DNA of 64,000 bases from Gymnogyps californianus (taxonomy: Eukaryota; Chordata; Aves; Accipitriformes; Cathartidae): positions 216,523,494 through 216,587,493 of the forward strand of contig NC_059471.1 of assembly GCF_018139145.2 (NCBI RefSeq), in the 5' to 3' direction. Shown in pieces: positions 21,253-35,110 of this stretch; the stretch's first letter is position 1; each line of letters starts with the position of its first letter. The notes beneath the pieces were generated by a model. That model had not been told where the DNA came from and did not search any database. It saw only the letters and a list, made by a program, of their open reading frames with translations. The position numbers and the translations under genes are program-made.

Positions 21253-23903
21253 TTTCCTCTGATACTAGATTTAGGGATTCTTGTACTTATTTCACTGGTC
21301 TTCCCAGGACAAAAAGTGTCTCACTTTCAGGGAGAGTATTTGGGGCCAGATCCTTGACAAAGTTTAACATATTATAGCAGCACTAAAATCAAGTAAGAAA
21401 TGGTGTTTTATGGGAGCTGGGGCTCTGGTCTAAAATCAGGACGCTGCTGCTTCAGGGAAGTTAACTGCATATATGTCAGTGTAACAGTGTAGGTTTCATC
21501 ACTGTTGTTCATCGCAGTCTTGACATAGTTTGGAAATTTTGGGTTGTCCCTAGTCTCTACGGTGTTGCTTTTCAGCAGCTCTGAATGCAGAAAACTCTGA
21601 GATGAAGGAAGACCCAACAGGAAAGACTGTCTCACTTTTGATCGCTTTTCTGTCCCTGTGAAGTGTCAGTTTTTCCTGTTGTGTTGGGGAACACGTTTGT
21701 TCTGTGGGAGTTGTTTCCTGTAGGATTTGTGTGCTGATTGAATTCACCTTGGTTTGCCGGTTGTTGCCAAGAACAGAGAATAAAGGCGGCCTCAAGCATG
21801 GACTAATTTGGAAGAAGTTGTTGCCTGAGCAGAAGGAGACGTGCTGCTCAGTAGAGTACAAAACTGAAAATAAAATCCTGGTGTTTGAGCTGAACCAGGA
21901 TCTGTTGGATGACGATAACACTGCTAAGGTCGTCTGGCTCAGAGGGGTGATTTCTGGCTCCCGAGCCCTGCAGTGCAGATGTCTGGTGCCCATGCTGCCC
22001 CGTAGCCCTGACTCAAGCAGACTGGTTGTGTCCACATAGCAAACCACCCAGCTCAGGTCTCCTCTTGGGATCCTTGTAGTATCTCATTGGTTCCAAAACC
22101 TGTACATATTTATGAACAGCAGTTCAGACTATTTACCAACGTAAAACCTGTCTTGCAGCCTGCAGGTAGGATGTTTTACAGTGTTTCCTGCCCAGCATTA
22201 CAGGAGTACGAGCGCACCAGCCCTCCTGGGATATTAAAAACCTGTGTTTTTGGTGGATGGAGCAGTACCTGGTGCCTTGTCTGTCCTGCCTGTAGGAACG
22301 CTGTCAGGAGTGAACGATGTGCAGCACTGCCCCAGGACAGGACCGATCCATTTGAAAAGAGCCAGGAGCTACCGGGAGAGCTGAGTTACGAGGAAGTGTA
22401 GTCCTACCCTCAGCAGTGCTGCTGCTGGGTTACACTTGAGTTCTTGGGCACAGTTTCCCTCTTGTTTCTCCTAAAGGAGAAATAGAGGGTTTGTTCATAA
22501 CAATAAATGTTTTAGAAGTAAAGAGTGTTTGGGAAGCTTAATGAATGTTTGCAAAGTCTGCTATTAAAATCCCCACCTTTGTTGCGGCTCAAGGGGGCCT
22601 TCCTTCTTTTCCCTGTGCCTTTAGGGGATATGAGAGTATCTGTAATTTGCCCTTGTCCTCACATTGCTGAGAAGAAACAACCATTATTTGCTACAAGAAA
22701 ACATAGCTCCTGGGATTGTGACTTCTAGAGTAGGATATTGGATATCAGGGCTTTACAGCTTCTGTCCCCACGCTTCTGCTGGATGGTCGAAAGCGCAGCG
22801 CTTGCACTCGTGCCTCAGCACACCCGCTTTCAAAACATGTGCTAATTCCTTCACGTATGAGAAGGATCCTTCAAGTTCCTTAGATAAAAGGTACTTTGTA
22901 AGGTCAAAATGTTGTCACTGGAGACCAGGAGCTTTTGTTGTAGAAGTCTAATGCTGATTTGGCAATGTCTTTTTAACAAAATAGTGCAGAGAATGAAGAA
23001 AATTCTGCTCCCCTGCTGGAGGACAACTTGGGGAATATTTTTTTTTTATCTTTCAGAGGACAAACACGTGTATGTATATTGATTTTTCTTAACCTTTTGT
23101 TTTGTTGGTAGCTGGTTGAAGCAGCTTTTGTGCTCTGAAATAAGCAACCTGGCATTTAGCAAGTGCTATTTTTTTGAGAGATCTTGTCAGATTTTTAATT
23201 GGTGAATGTGTCTGCCTTTTATTTATTGTTAGGCGTTTTTCTTTCCAATTAAAGGTTGCTATTTTTTAAAACTGGCCTTTAATAGCTGCTTTAATTGGGA
23301 GAAAACAAAGTTTAGCAGTGACTCCATAAGACCTTATTGAAATCTTTGTGCTAAGCTTTCACACAGGGAAACACATACGACAGATGACAAGGAGAACTGA
23401 AAGTGAGGCAAGCTGCAGTGCATTTCCTACTTTCATGTCTGCAGAAGTTGAAATTACGGGCAAAAAACCTTGAACATATTTTATTTTTCACAAGTGGAAT
23501 TCTTTTTCTTTTTAATGCTTTTTGGCCATTATTTTCATTACGTTTACAGTGAACTTTTTAAAATGGATTCTTAGTAATGACCTGGCATTTGGTCTTCTCT
23601 TTCTGTCTAAAGCAATAGAACTGATATCCCAGTTTGTGATGTAGAGTGAGAAAGATGGATGTATAGCTATTGCCCTCATTGTTACATTTGGGAAATAGCT
23701 GCTACAAGAAATAAAGCTGAGTTATTCTGATATGTATGTACGGTAATGGTCTCTTAAAACCACTTTTATTGCTAATGGTATTTTCCAATGTTATAAAGGT
23801 AGTGGTTCTTCTACAAGACAAGTAGCTCAGAAATTCATTGAGGAAAAAAATGTATATCGCAGAGTATGGTTTTAAACGTTAAATTTTCCTGAAATGATCT
23901 TAA

Positions 23904-24425
23904 AATCATAGAATGGTTTGACTTGGAAGGGACCTTAAAGATCACCTAGTTCCAACCCCCCTGCCGTGGGCAGGGACACCTTCCACTAGACCAGCTTGCT
24001 CAAAGCCCCATCCAACCTGGCCTTCAACACTGCCAGGGAGGGGGCATCCACAGCCTCTCTGGGCAACCTGTGCCAGTGCCTCACCACCCTCACAGTGAAG
24101 AATTTCTTCCTTACATCTAATCCAAATCTCCCCTCTCTCAGTTTAAAGCCATTACCCCTTGTCCTATCACTACATGCCCTTGTGAAAAGTCCCTCTCCAG
24201 CTTTCCTGTAGGCCCCCTTTAGGTACTGGAAGGCTGCTAGAAGGTCTCCCTGGAGCCTTCTCTTCTCCAGGCTGAACAACCCCAACTGTCTCAGCCTTTC
24301 CTCATAGGAGAGGTGCTCCAGCCCTCTGATCATCTTCGTGGCCCTCCTCTGGACTCCCTCCAACAGGTCCATGTCCTTCTTATGTTGGGGGCCCCAGAGT
24401 TGAACGCAGTACTCTTGAGGCACTT
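23904..24425 (-). mobile_element. CR1 LINE fragment, 3' end, relatively young
   Basis: The + strand reads the antisense of a CR1 tail (ATCATAGAATGGTTTGACTT ... CATCCAACCTGGCCTTCAAC). On the minus strand a single uninterrupted frame (23986-24423, about 145 codons) encodes the C-terminal end of CR1 ORF2 with the usual blocks [51 protein letters not shown] and [13 protein letters not shown]. The lack of stops suggests a recent insertion. It is 5'-truncated, so only the last sixth or so of an element is here, as is usual for CR1. No target-site duplication is evident. Confidence 0.93.
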
Positions 24426-27400
24426 GTATGCATATTTGGCAAGTGTTGGGTTGTAGCTTGATACAGATACTTGGTTACATTTAATAGCAGCAATAGGTGA
24501 GGGTGCACATGTGAATACACAACCATACGCGAAAGGACAATGTGTGTGGCCATGCCTTGTTAAAAGCTCAAGGTACTTTATTTTTCAGCTCTTATTTTAG
24601 CTTTAGACAATGCACTGTGCAGAGTTGGAGTGTAGCCTACCCTTACAAAACTAGGAAGCAGAAACAGTTGGTTTTGTTAATAAATGATTACATGTTCTGT
24701 GGTTTCAACTCTTTTGAAGATGTTGCCTCCAACAGCTCTTCATTCCAGTGCAGTCTTGAAACCTTCAGGTTAGTAATGAAATTTCCGAAGCCTCTTGCTG
24801 AATCATGTGGGGCTGCTGTTCCAATGCTGTATGATATCAAGGATGGGTTCATAGCGCAGGGTGGCCAATGGCTCCTTAAATACTCTTTCATCTTTTAATC
24901 ATCCAGGTGGCAGGTCTGAATAGCGTTGTGCAGCCTCTGCTCTTGCAGATCTGAAAATACTGATCTGTAGGACTTTAATTTTCTCCTGGGAGTGTGGTAG
25001 TTCATGTAGTAGCTGTGTTGGCTTTTTGGATCTAAAGTTAATTACAAAAAAAGGTAGAGAGATATTACCTGTGGTCTCATGTACATGGAGATAGTCCTGG
25101 ACAAGCTCTCACACAGTGGAGTGGTACCTGGGTCGCTCTGCTTGCGCCTGGCAGTGTAACTGGCATCCCATCGGTCTGTCTGCATCCCTTTTCCAAGGTG
25201 GAAAAAGGTGCGCAGCTAACGTCGTTAGGGTTTTGCCTGTGCGTGGGGTTGTTTTTTCATCTTAATGTACTGCTGTTGGAGACATCTGAAGGAGTGTGAC
25301 TTCTGTTGAAGTCATCATCTTAAATGACTGCAGTCCAGTCTTTGTTTCAGAAATCAGCTGATCACCAGCTATACTTGCATCGTTTGTATTGGTGTGGTGA
25401 AATTTGATTAAGGGTTGGTTAATTTAGCAAAAGAAAGAATTCCCTGATGATATTTATTTAGATGGCTGTAGGCTGCTCAGCCTTTTCACTGCAGCTATCA
25501 TGCGTACATCTGCAAGTCCTCAATGATAAAAAGATCGTCAACTTCTGTTGAAAATGCTTTAACCAACAGTGTAAGCGTCATGAAAGATTAATGGAATGTA
25601 ACTAGAGGAGGAAAATGTTTTATAATGCTCTGTTTACTTTGTGTGTTTAACAGCATTTTGAAGAGACTTGGTTCTGCCGTTTCTTGTAGCGAAGGAGTGA
25701 GTTATTTCTTTGTTTGCACAATGGAGATCTAGTCATATGGAGGCTGGGTACCTTGTATTCCCCTTGATGAGGATGGAGCATGCTGGCATCAGGATTTCAC
25801 TCCCCCCCCAAGGAAAAGATCCTCTATAATTTTATAGTCAGTTGACAGTGATACCCCATTTCCCATGCCTGTTGACTTGTATGGTGCAATTTTTTTACTA
25901 CGTTCTTTCCAGCACCTCATTGTCTCCATGAAAGGAGCAGTTTGTCTCCTGAACATTTTGATTAGTTTCCTCAAATCCAGAATTTCATAGGAACAATCAA
26001 GTAACCTTTGAAAATAATGAGAAAACATTCAACATGTTGCTACTGAGTTAAATTGTTAAATACCTTTTGGATTTTTTTTTTCCCCCTCTTCTGGCTGGCT
26101 TTGTTTCATAAGGAACCAACTTTTACAGTGGTTTCAATGAGACTGCAGAGGTTTCAAAACATGTATTATCAGATGATATGCTTTGAGGTTAAATAGTGCT
26201 GGAAGCTGTAGATCACCCCATTTGGGACTTGTCTTTAAGACAACAGTTTTCAATTATAAAATTCAAATAAGTCCATTTAGTTTAATGAACCTCTGGAAAT
26301 TTGTAGAGCAGCCTAGACAGTGTGCTGAAGTACAGTTGTTCTTGTCCCAGGGTGCTTTACAAAACTTTTTCATTGCGCTCTGTTGAAACATAGCTGCTTG
26401 TAAGGTCTCGCAGGGTGGAACAGCAGTCGGGAGGAAGAATACTTGCTGAACTGCTCTGGGCAGGCTCTTTTCCCATACAGAATTTTTTTTACACCCATAA
26501 AAATAAGCCTTAGGGGGAAAAAACCCAACCAAACAAACCCTGATTTTCAGAAAGGACCAGATTTTATTGTTTCCTCACTTATGCATTTTATTCTGATTAA
26601 CTCAGAGGATTAAATACTAGTAAGGTGCCTCCAATAAACATTTTCAAAATGCATGTTTGATCTTCAGTGTTGCTTGACATTTTCACTACAAGGCCCAGTC
26701 CTTGAAATGATCAGGATCAGACCCATTGTGTAATGTTCTGTTTCCCTCTACAGCTTTTACGGGAGGAAAAGGTAGTAACAAATCAGTGCATTTTATCATA
26801 CCGTATTTCTTCTTGCAGAGCAGTTATGTGCATCTGCCATGCATCTGTGAAGTTAATACTTGATCCTCCCAACACCTTGCACTTCAAACTCACTGCTGCA
26901 ATTCCTGTGATAACTTGCAAGTTGACAGTGTCTGAGTCACTGTCTGGTTACGGTTGCTTGTGCTGGAGAGCCGAGATGTGGACAGATGCTCTCTCTCATC
27001 TCGGTTATTTTGTTCCCTTTCCCTCGCATCCTGACCTCTTATCTTTTATTCACCTGTTGTTGTTTCTTGTCTATTAGGTTTCCTGCCACAAAGAGCTTGC
27101 GCTGTCGGTCTGTGTGTCTGAGCGGTGTCTCTCAATGGGGCGGCTGTGTGGTTGGCCTTCAGGTGTTAGTGCACTATAAATGTCTAGTAATGATCACAAT
27201 GGTTTAAACCGAAATGAGAAGGCAAATACTGTAAATTGGTGTGTGGCCACGGTCATCAGCAAGAGGTGCCTTATGAAAAGTAACTACATTCTAATGGGTT
27301 TCTTTTTACTCTGCTTTTTTTTTTTTCCCCCTTTTTAATACTGAAGTCTCCTTGGCACATTGCAGCTCTTCCCTGCAGAGAGGAGATTGGTCTTTCTAGA

Positions 27401-27564
27401 CATCCACAGTGCTCTGCATAAATGATTATTTGTTGCTTCTAGCAACTGCTTTCTTCGTTTAACTCCACAAATCCTTTGTTGGTCAAAAATTGTCTGTGTT
27501 GGCTAAGGCCATGCTTTGATTCTTTTTTCTTTTTTTCCCTGTACCTTATAGAGGCTTGTTCTGG

Positions 27565-28168
27565 TGTCATGGTTTAACCCCAGCTGGCAACTAAGCACCA
27601 CACGGCCGCTCACTCACTCCCCCCAACCAGCTGGATGGGGGAGAGAATCGGAAAAAAACCCCCACCAAAACCCCAAAACAACACGTGGGTTGAGATAAAG
27701 ACAGTTTAATAGGACAGAAAGGAAGAAAAATAATAACAATGATAATAAAATGACAATGACAATAACAATACTAAAAGAATTAGACTATACAAAACAAGTG
27801 ATGCACAATGCAATTGCTCGCCACTCGCTGACTGATGCCCAGTTAGTTCCCGAGCAGCAATCCGCCCTTCCTGGCCAACTCCCCCCAGTTTATATACTGG
27901 GCATGACATCATATGGTATGGAATATCCCTTTGGCCAGTTTGGGTCAGCTGTCCTGGCTGTGTCCCCTCCCAGCTTCTTGTGCCCCTCCAGCCTTCTTGC
28001 TGGCTGGGCATGAGAAGCTGCAAAATCCTTGAGTTAGTATAAACACTACTTAACACACTGATGTTTTCAGTTGTTGCTGTCAACATTATTCTCCTACTAA
28101 ATCCAAAACACAGCACTATACCAGCTACTAGGAAGAAAATTAACTTTATCCCAGCCGAAAGCAGGACA
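27565..28168 (-). mobile_element. Solo LTR, ERVL-like, same family as the provirus, TCTGG duplication
   Basis: This 604-bp repeat opens TGTCATGGTTTAACCCC and closes CCGAAAGCAGGACA on the + strand. It is flanked by perfect 5-bp repeats TCTGG at 27560-27564 and 28169-28173. On the minus strand a TATA box (TATATAAACTGG) lies at 27886-27900 and an ATTAAA signal at 27705-27710, followed by the TTATCTCAACCCACG block. Promoter and polyadenylation signals are better kept than in the provirus LTR. It lies antisense to EXOC4 in intron 1. Confidence 0.93.
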
Positions 28169-31100
28169 TCTGGTTTGTGTTTTATGTCCTTCGTGTGGTG
28201 TAAAATGGAGAAGAAATAAGTAAATAAACCCCCCTTCTCTAATTTTCCTTCCTGAAGGGTAATTTTGATAATCTTAGTGCTGTACTATTAATTTTATTGT
28301 CCAGAGTGATGCAAGTATCTATGATATGTCGTGAACAGTATTCAAGAGGGTTTTTATAATATTGATATGTAGTACGTACCCAGCACTCTTTATCTGCAGA
28401 TTTCAAAGATGGACAGTAAGAATTATTGTTTAACTGTTATCCAAACTGTAAAACATTGAAAACCTCGCCCAGTTTCTTCGGAAGGGATGGGTCATAGTGT
28501 ATCCCTTAAACTTCAGATTTTGCCCAAGGCTGCAGTGTGTACTTAAGAAGCTTCTTCTGTTGAACAGATTTCAGGCGTTGTTTTTACTGGCGAAAAAGGT
28601 TACAACGTAAGTGAGTCCCCTAAGTTGGCCACACTTCTAAACGTAGCCTTAGCTTTCACCAAGCCAAGCTTTAAGCCAAGCTGTGTTGTGTGCAGTTGAT
28701 ACCACAAGCTGTCGGTATCACTGTAGCTTCAAAGGTGTTTTAAAGCGAGGAACTGGGAGGCTTAACAAGGCGCCTGATGCGATGCAGAGCACTGTAGAAA
28801 CAGGTGACAGAAAGTTTACTGTGGATTGCTGTTAAAAGTGGAGCTTTGTTTGATCCCCCCAGTGATTCAGCACTCCGTTCAATTACACTTCACTAAAATG
28901 TTCGTTTTCCTGATCAGATGAGAAATATTTAAATTGCATTGGCTTGCCTTTTTTTTGTTGGTGTTTCCCCCTGTCTTTGAGTGTTTTCATTTGAATAAGT
29001 GACACTGAGTGAAGGCAAGTGCATTGCATGCTTAAAGAAACCTGATCCAGAAGTAGCAGAAGATTCTTCCTGGATTTCCAAGCTGCACCTGTGCATCATG
29101 TAATACTCTTTTCTGCCTTTAACCGCAAATATTTGTATACGTCTGCTCTGATATTGTGGAGCAGAGGAGGAGAGGCTCTACAGGGACATGCAGATGCTGA
29201 ACACCTACAGCAATGGTCAAAAGCAGCAGGGACTTCAACATTCCTCTCCTGTAAGAATTGTCTAGCATGTTGCAGGTGCTAACTTAGCAGTAGTTTTCTA
29301 AAACGCATATTTGCATTTTGCACACAGTATCTGTTCTTTCACTTTTGTTTAATAAAAAAATTCACAGAAGCATAATGCCCACATACTGTTACTACAATGT
29401 TCTTCCTGTGAAACAAATTCTCTAGTCAAGAAACTGATAATTAAGACTCTGTTTACTATCCATAGCTTAGCAGGAATCACACTTAACTGGACTGGCCTTA
29501 GGGTAGGTAAAATAGGCAGGCAGTTATCCACCCAACCTAGCTGGAGGCATCAGAAAAAGCAAATTTGCAGAAATGAAACATTTATTATTCATTAACGTTA
29601 ACAGTTTTCTCTTAAAATGGACAATCTAATTTTCTTGGCGTTTTATTGGGCAGGTAGGAAGCTAACAGCATGATGGCAAATGAAATTACTCATCTGCCCT
29701 GGAAAACAGACTAAAGCCCTTGATATTACAAGCTGTGTGGGGAAATAAGAGACTTCTCAGTGTAAACAGGAATTCTTGTTGAGTCTCAAATCTGATTCCT
29801 GCTGGAGCTGTAATTTTGAGGTTGATGCCTGTAAATGGATAGTCTTAAAGGTTGTTGTTACCTTTGTTTTGCCACAATGCAAAATATGGGGGTAAGGGGG
29901 GCAAGGAGTCATCCTCCTAGATGAAGCAGGAGTGGTGTGGATCGCACCCTGAGTTCAGGTTCAGAAGACCGAGAGCTCGTGTGTTCAGCACATTGCAAAA
30001 CAGAACAGGGTTGGACTGTGGGCATGTGGAGCTCAGAAATTCATGGAATTGTGTCTGACTTATTTTTGTTATTGGCCCTTGTAGAATAAAAGAGAGGGGA
30101 AAATAAAGTAGAGTTGCTTCTCTGATGCTTCAGACTGAGGTACACTAGTAGGACGGCATATGCTAAAACTAAATCATCACTGTCAAGCAGGAAAATAAAT
30201 TTGAAAGTGCAGATGGAGGAGACTCATTCATGCATCCCTTTGAGAGGAAGATGAGTGGATTTCTTTAGCAACCCAAATTTTTCCACATTTGCTGCACGTG
30301 TCTCTATGTGAACAAAATAGTCCCCTGGAAGCTTTGTGGTTCAGCAGCACGCATCGACGGCTTGAGCTCTTTGGCACTGTGGCTGCCTAAAGTACCTGCA
30401 ATGATGCCTGTTGCTGGCTTTGCAAAAGCTTTTCCTACTGAGTGTTGCAGGATGCCCCGGCAAAAGCATTTCTTAGTAACTGCCCTTGTGGCTATTCTCA
30501 GTTTGCGCTAAGCTTGTTGATATGGGGACTGAGCAAAGAAGTCTGTTGTGCATTTCATTCTCATCAGACCTTATTTTGTAGTAGTTTGTTGGTGCGGGTA
30601 AGCTGTGCGCATTTGTGGGAACATGGGTGTTACACAGAATAAAGATTAATCTGTGTGTGGTGTGCCTTCTGTGGTGGTGGGAGCGATGATGTTAAATCCT
30701 GTTTTGGGGCTGGAGTGCATTTGAAGCTCAAAAATAGCATGTTACGAAGGGAGGTGAATTGCTTCATAGTTTTGCAGCTGATCATCTCTGTATAGCATTT
30801 CTGTACTCCTGTAGTTATCTGTTGTGCCACATGATGTCTAGTACAATGGTGTTTGTTTTCCTCTGCTGTTGACTAGCTTAGTAAACAACTTGTTCTTTCA
30901 GTTCACAACAATGAAAGAAATTTATTAGCTTGTTGAAGAAATTATGGCTTGTTTTCTGTCCTTTTATGTCATCTGCCTGTTGTTTTTTGAGGGTTCGCCC
31001 TTTTATTTTTTTTTTCTTCCCTTACTCCCGAAATTAATGCATCACACTGTAGGAGTAAATTTACAGAGGAGATGAGATTGTGTGGTAGTTCTGCAGTCTG

Positions 31101-34100
31101 GGCACCTGCGGATCTTGGATAGGTCTATGAAAAACATTGATTTGTCAAAACACAAAGAAATAGCAAACACTAAGTCCATAGTGTGAGAATAACTTGTTAT
31201 ATAGTGTATGGAGTCTGCTGGTGTTAGTTGTTGCTGGGACCAGATTAATTACATTGATTCTTAGAGAAACGTTTCTTTTATCCCAATGTGTTGCATTTTC
31301 AAAGCACTGTACGTATTTGCTATGGTAAATAGTAGCTGTAGACTGTAGCATTTTCTGCATTATAAAAATAAGACGTTGTGTGACTTTCTCAAAGCTCCTT
31401 AGTGTTTTAGTGAGAGAAGCATTTCATTTTGCCGCTCAGAGGAAAATGCTGAGACTCTGAGGTCTGTGGAGAGAAAAAAGTTTTAATGACTCAAGTGAGT
31501 TTTCCAGCTGCTTCCAAATACCATGTTGAGCATTTATGGGTAAGCATCAGTAAGTCAGAAATCTTGCCTCTCTGTATTTTGAATTACTCTCTAGCTTTTG
31601 ATGGCTACAGGCTGTTGAACTGCTGTAAAGCAACAGGTGAGGGTAGATTCAAACGTACTTTTGGGTCCTAGTTGTGCCAACATGTCTGAGACACTTTGTT
31701 CCTTCATCTGTGGTGCTGAGGAAGGAGGACTCTTCTGGAGCTGTGGAGTTTGTTCAGTTTTCTAGAAAGGTACAGACTCTTGCAGAAATGGTAGAGATGG
31801 CAATTATATTTGGTCAATGTGAATACATTTTCTTATGTATTTACCTTTGGAAACTAGATATTCCTGTCTTTGATGTGAACTGTTGTAGCAAGCAGTTTAA
31901 GGCTTTAGGCATGTTGCAGAATGACAGTGCTTCAGGATGCCTCTAAAAGTCTTTCCACCTACTCCCTGTGCTAGTTACTTGAGTTGGATGCTGGAAAGCG
32001 GAGATGAAAAATGCTTGTGATCTACAGATCAAGTTCTACTGAAATGAATAGTCCCGATGGACTTTTTTTTTAATTAATCTAATTCCAGTGTAAATTCACT
32101 GACCTCAGGGGAAATAGGAAGGTTCATTTTTTTTCTTGTATGAAATATGCTGTACATCCCATGATAAAAACATTTCAGGGTTCTGTCTGATCATCCTCTC
32201 TATCCTGTCTTCCGTATGTGGAAGTGACTCCAGTGAATTAAGCATTTTGCATTTGGGTAATCTGTATTTTTAACTATGTAAAATCAAAAGTCAATGAGAT
32301 TTGGCTCAATGAATTTCTGTTTTACTGTAGCATAAAAATGTCTCTTAACAGACTAACATCCAGTTGGAATTATTCTAATCCTATTGAGCTCTTGCTAATG
32401 AGACAGGCATATGCAGCCATCCAGCTGCCAAGTACAAATTACAGGTATCTTACAGGGGAGGCGGATTCTCATTTAGAAAAATGAAAATGAAAAAACAAGT
32501 GAACTGATCAGGGAACCCTACTGGAGATCCCCACTGAGTTCATAACCTGCACGTACTCGGTATCTAAATTGATGTTCCTCCTGTTTGTCATATGTTTTGA
32601 ATGCTTTTGTTTTTCAGGGAGTTCTGAAAAGCTAATGTATATTTATCATTGTTTCATAATCCTGTTCTGTTTTGTAATTCCCCCTTCAAAGTTCTTTCTG
32701 CGAAGTTCCTTTCCCAAACAATTTTGATCCATTCTATTTGGCAAACAGTGTGTTGACTTTTCTTCTTCCTTGCCACACATTTTAATAGAACTGAAACAAG
32801 CAAAGATGCCCTTGGCTTACTTTTCTGCAGTGTTAGCAGGAACATATATAATCTCAAGAATATTAAGTATTCCTTGCTTTGCTTTTTTTTTGTGCAGAGC
32901 AAGAAAAAGAAATGGCTCCTGTACCGAGGGGCTTAGGTAGGAAATTCAGGTGTACAAGGTAATGTTTCCTTTTTGAAGTGGCATTGCTCCTCTTTGTCCA
33001 GATGCTGCTAGACTTCAAGGATTTAATGTTATGTTTTTGAAGGAGGAAAATACATGGTAATGAATTACTGGAGTAGAGAGGAGGTGGTCAGTTAGTTTTG
33101 GTTTAAATAGGTATAGTGAGGGTTCATCTGATTGATACAGTGACTTAAGAACAACATGAGCAGAAGGGTCTTACTGGTGGCCATAAGCAGTTGTAAGTAC
33201 TTGTACTGCTTTTGAATATGTTGCAGAAATTTATGTTACAGCCATGGTGGACAAAAAAGTAAATTATTGTCTGGGAAAAGGTTTAATGTGACTTGAAAAA
33301 AAAAAAAATCCAGAAGAGGCATTCTCAGTTTTATAGCACACTTGTTTCTGACATTTTGGCTTGAAACAGCTTCACTTCCTCTTATTTGTATATTGCCATT
33401 CTCATCCATTAAAGAACGGGTTTGCTTTTCTCTAAGTGCTCTTTGGTTTTTCAGTACATGATTGTGGGATGGATCGTGCATGCACTTCTTTTCTGTTCTC
33501 CAGCCATTAATCCAGACTCCCATGATGACTGGAAATAACCGAGTCCTAAAAACAAAACCTTATACTTCTGAAACTTGCTGGTCTTTCAGTAAAGTAAATG
33601 AAAAAGCAGTCTCTGATGTTGCTTTTCCCCATTTGGATCTTGGGTTGTGATTTAAACTTTTATCCTATCCATAAAGAAATGATCTACAGATATTTAAGAC
33701 AAACTCATGTGGGTGGAGGGGAAAAAAAAACCTGTTAGGCTTAAATTCTTTGTTGTTGTGTAGAATTATTTATCCCTTTTGGCATAGTAAGTGGTCCCTT
33801 TAATGTTTTAAGCTAGTACACACTAAAGGGCTGTAAATATAGGTACATTTTCTGGTCAAAATATGAGTATGATATTTTTAGTGATGATTGTTTCCACAAT
33901 ATTTTCCTGAAACAGGTAATTAAAGAAAGCGAGAAGTTCCCAATACAGGTGTTAATTCTGGGAAGGTTTCCCAGCTGGTGCATCTGACAGAGCCACCTGG
34001 AAATCTTGGAACATGGCAGTTGACTGAGTCTGAAACTTCCATTGAGTTGAAGTCTTGCAGGTTAGGATCACAGGCTGAAAAAATATGTAACTGTGTTAAT

Positions 34101-34629
34101 ACAGTCTTGTCCTTGGTGAGTGCGTCCCTGGGATGTACAAAGCAGTGTTTCGTGAAAGTCTGTAACTCTTCCCTTCTCCCCCTTCCTGCTGCCTGATAGC
34201 ACAGTGGTGTCACCTAGAACTCTGCAAGAATGGATCGTGGTTGTCTTGTTGTCTTGCAGGTTTGGATGCTGAAATACCCTGGTAAGGGGAAGGGAAGGCC
34301 CCATGTTGGCGCTTACGGCGTGTGTGTTTGTGTGTGCATGTGCAGGAGTCGGGTAACATCACCTCTAGCACCTCCAAAACATTGCTCAGCTTTAGGTGGT
34401 CTGCATTACTGGAGCCTTCCAGAGGATAAGACCAAAGAAATGCTCTGTCAAGGCAGATTAATGGTTCCTCCAGCCTGGTAGTTTGTCTGCAACAGTGGTA
34501 ATATAAAATGTTAGAGAGGGGATGCAGGCCTGGCCACTTGTTGGTGTCCAGTGTGTCTGTATTTCCCTGGTGTCTGCAGTTGTTGAGTTAGGGATGTTGG
34601 AGGATACATTCCAGCTAGTTTCCTTCAGT

Positions 34630-35110
34630 ATTTGTTTTGACCTCTTGTCTGTGAATACATTTAAGTCCCTTTTTCTGAACGTGCTGAAGCTGTGAGCCTC
34701 AAATCCTGCAGCAAGGTTCAGGAGTTCACTACCTAAAGTGTAAGTGTGCTTCATCCTTTTTCAAACTGATCTCCTATTAGTTTCAACAAGCGCCACTAGT
34801 TCTAGTAGTGCACGATTTGGTGAAAAACTGTTTTGCATTTATGTTATTCATCTCGTTTCTGACTTTTGCAGACCTCAGTCATATCTCCTTTCAGCCTTTT
34901 CTTTTGCAAACTGAAGAGTCTTGGCCGTAGCATCTCTGCAGAGAACAGCTGCTTCATCCCCTCCGTTGTTTTAGTTGCCCTTCCAAGGGCAACAGAAGAG
35001 AGAGGAGACCAGAACTGTACATATCACTCCAAGTATGGGCATAGTAAGGTTTTATACAGCAGCAGAGTGATTCCTTTGTCTTGCTCTCACCTTGTTGGAT
35101 TCTGGGCTAC
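34630..35110 (-). mobile_element. Ancient L3/CR1-like LINE fragment
   Basis: The + strand shows the antisense order typical of the 3' half of old amniote L3/CR1 elements: TTCACTACCTAAAGTGTAAG, then CTCCTATTAGTTTCA, then CAGACCTCAGTCATATCTCC, AACTGAAGAGTCTTGGCCG, GACCAGAACTGTACATATCA and TATGGGCATAGTAAGGTTTT. It is heavily diverged and has no open frame, consistent with an insertion before the bird radiation. Confidence 0.7.

Noticed and set aside
21704..22039. 111-codon frame in intron 1
   Set aside because: No recognisable domain, no splice context, and no similarity to EXOC4 or to known retroelement proteins.
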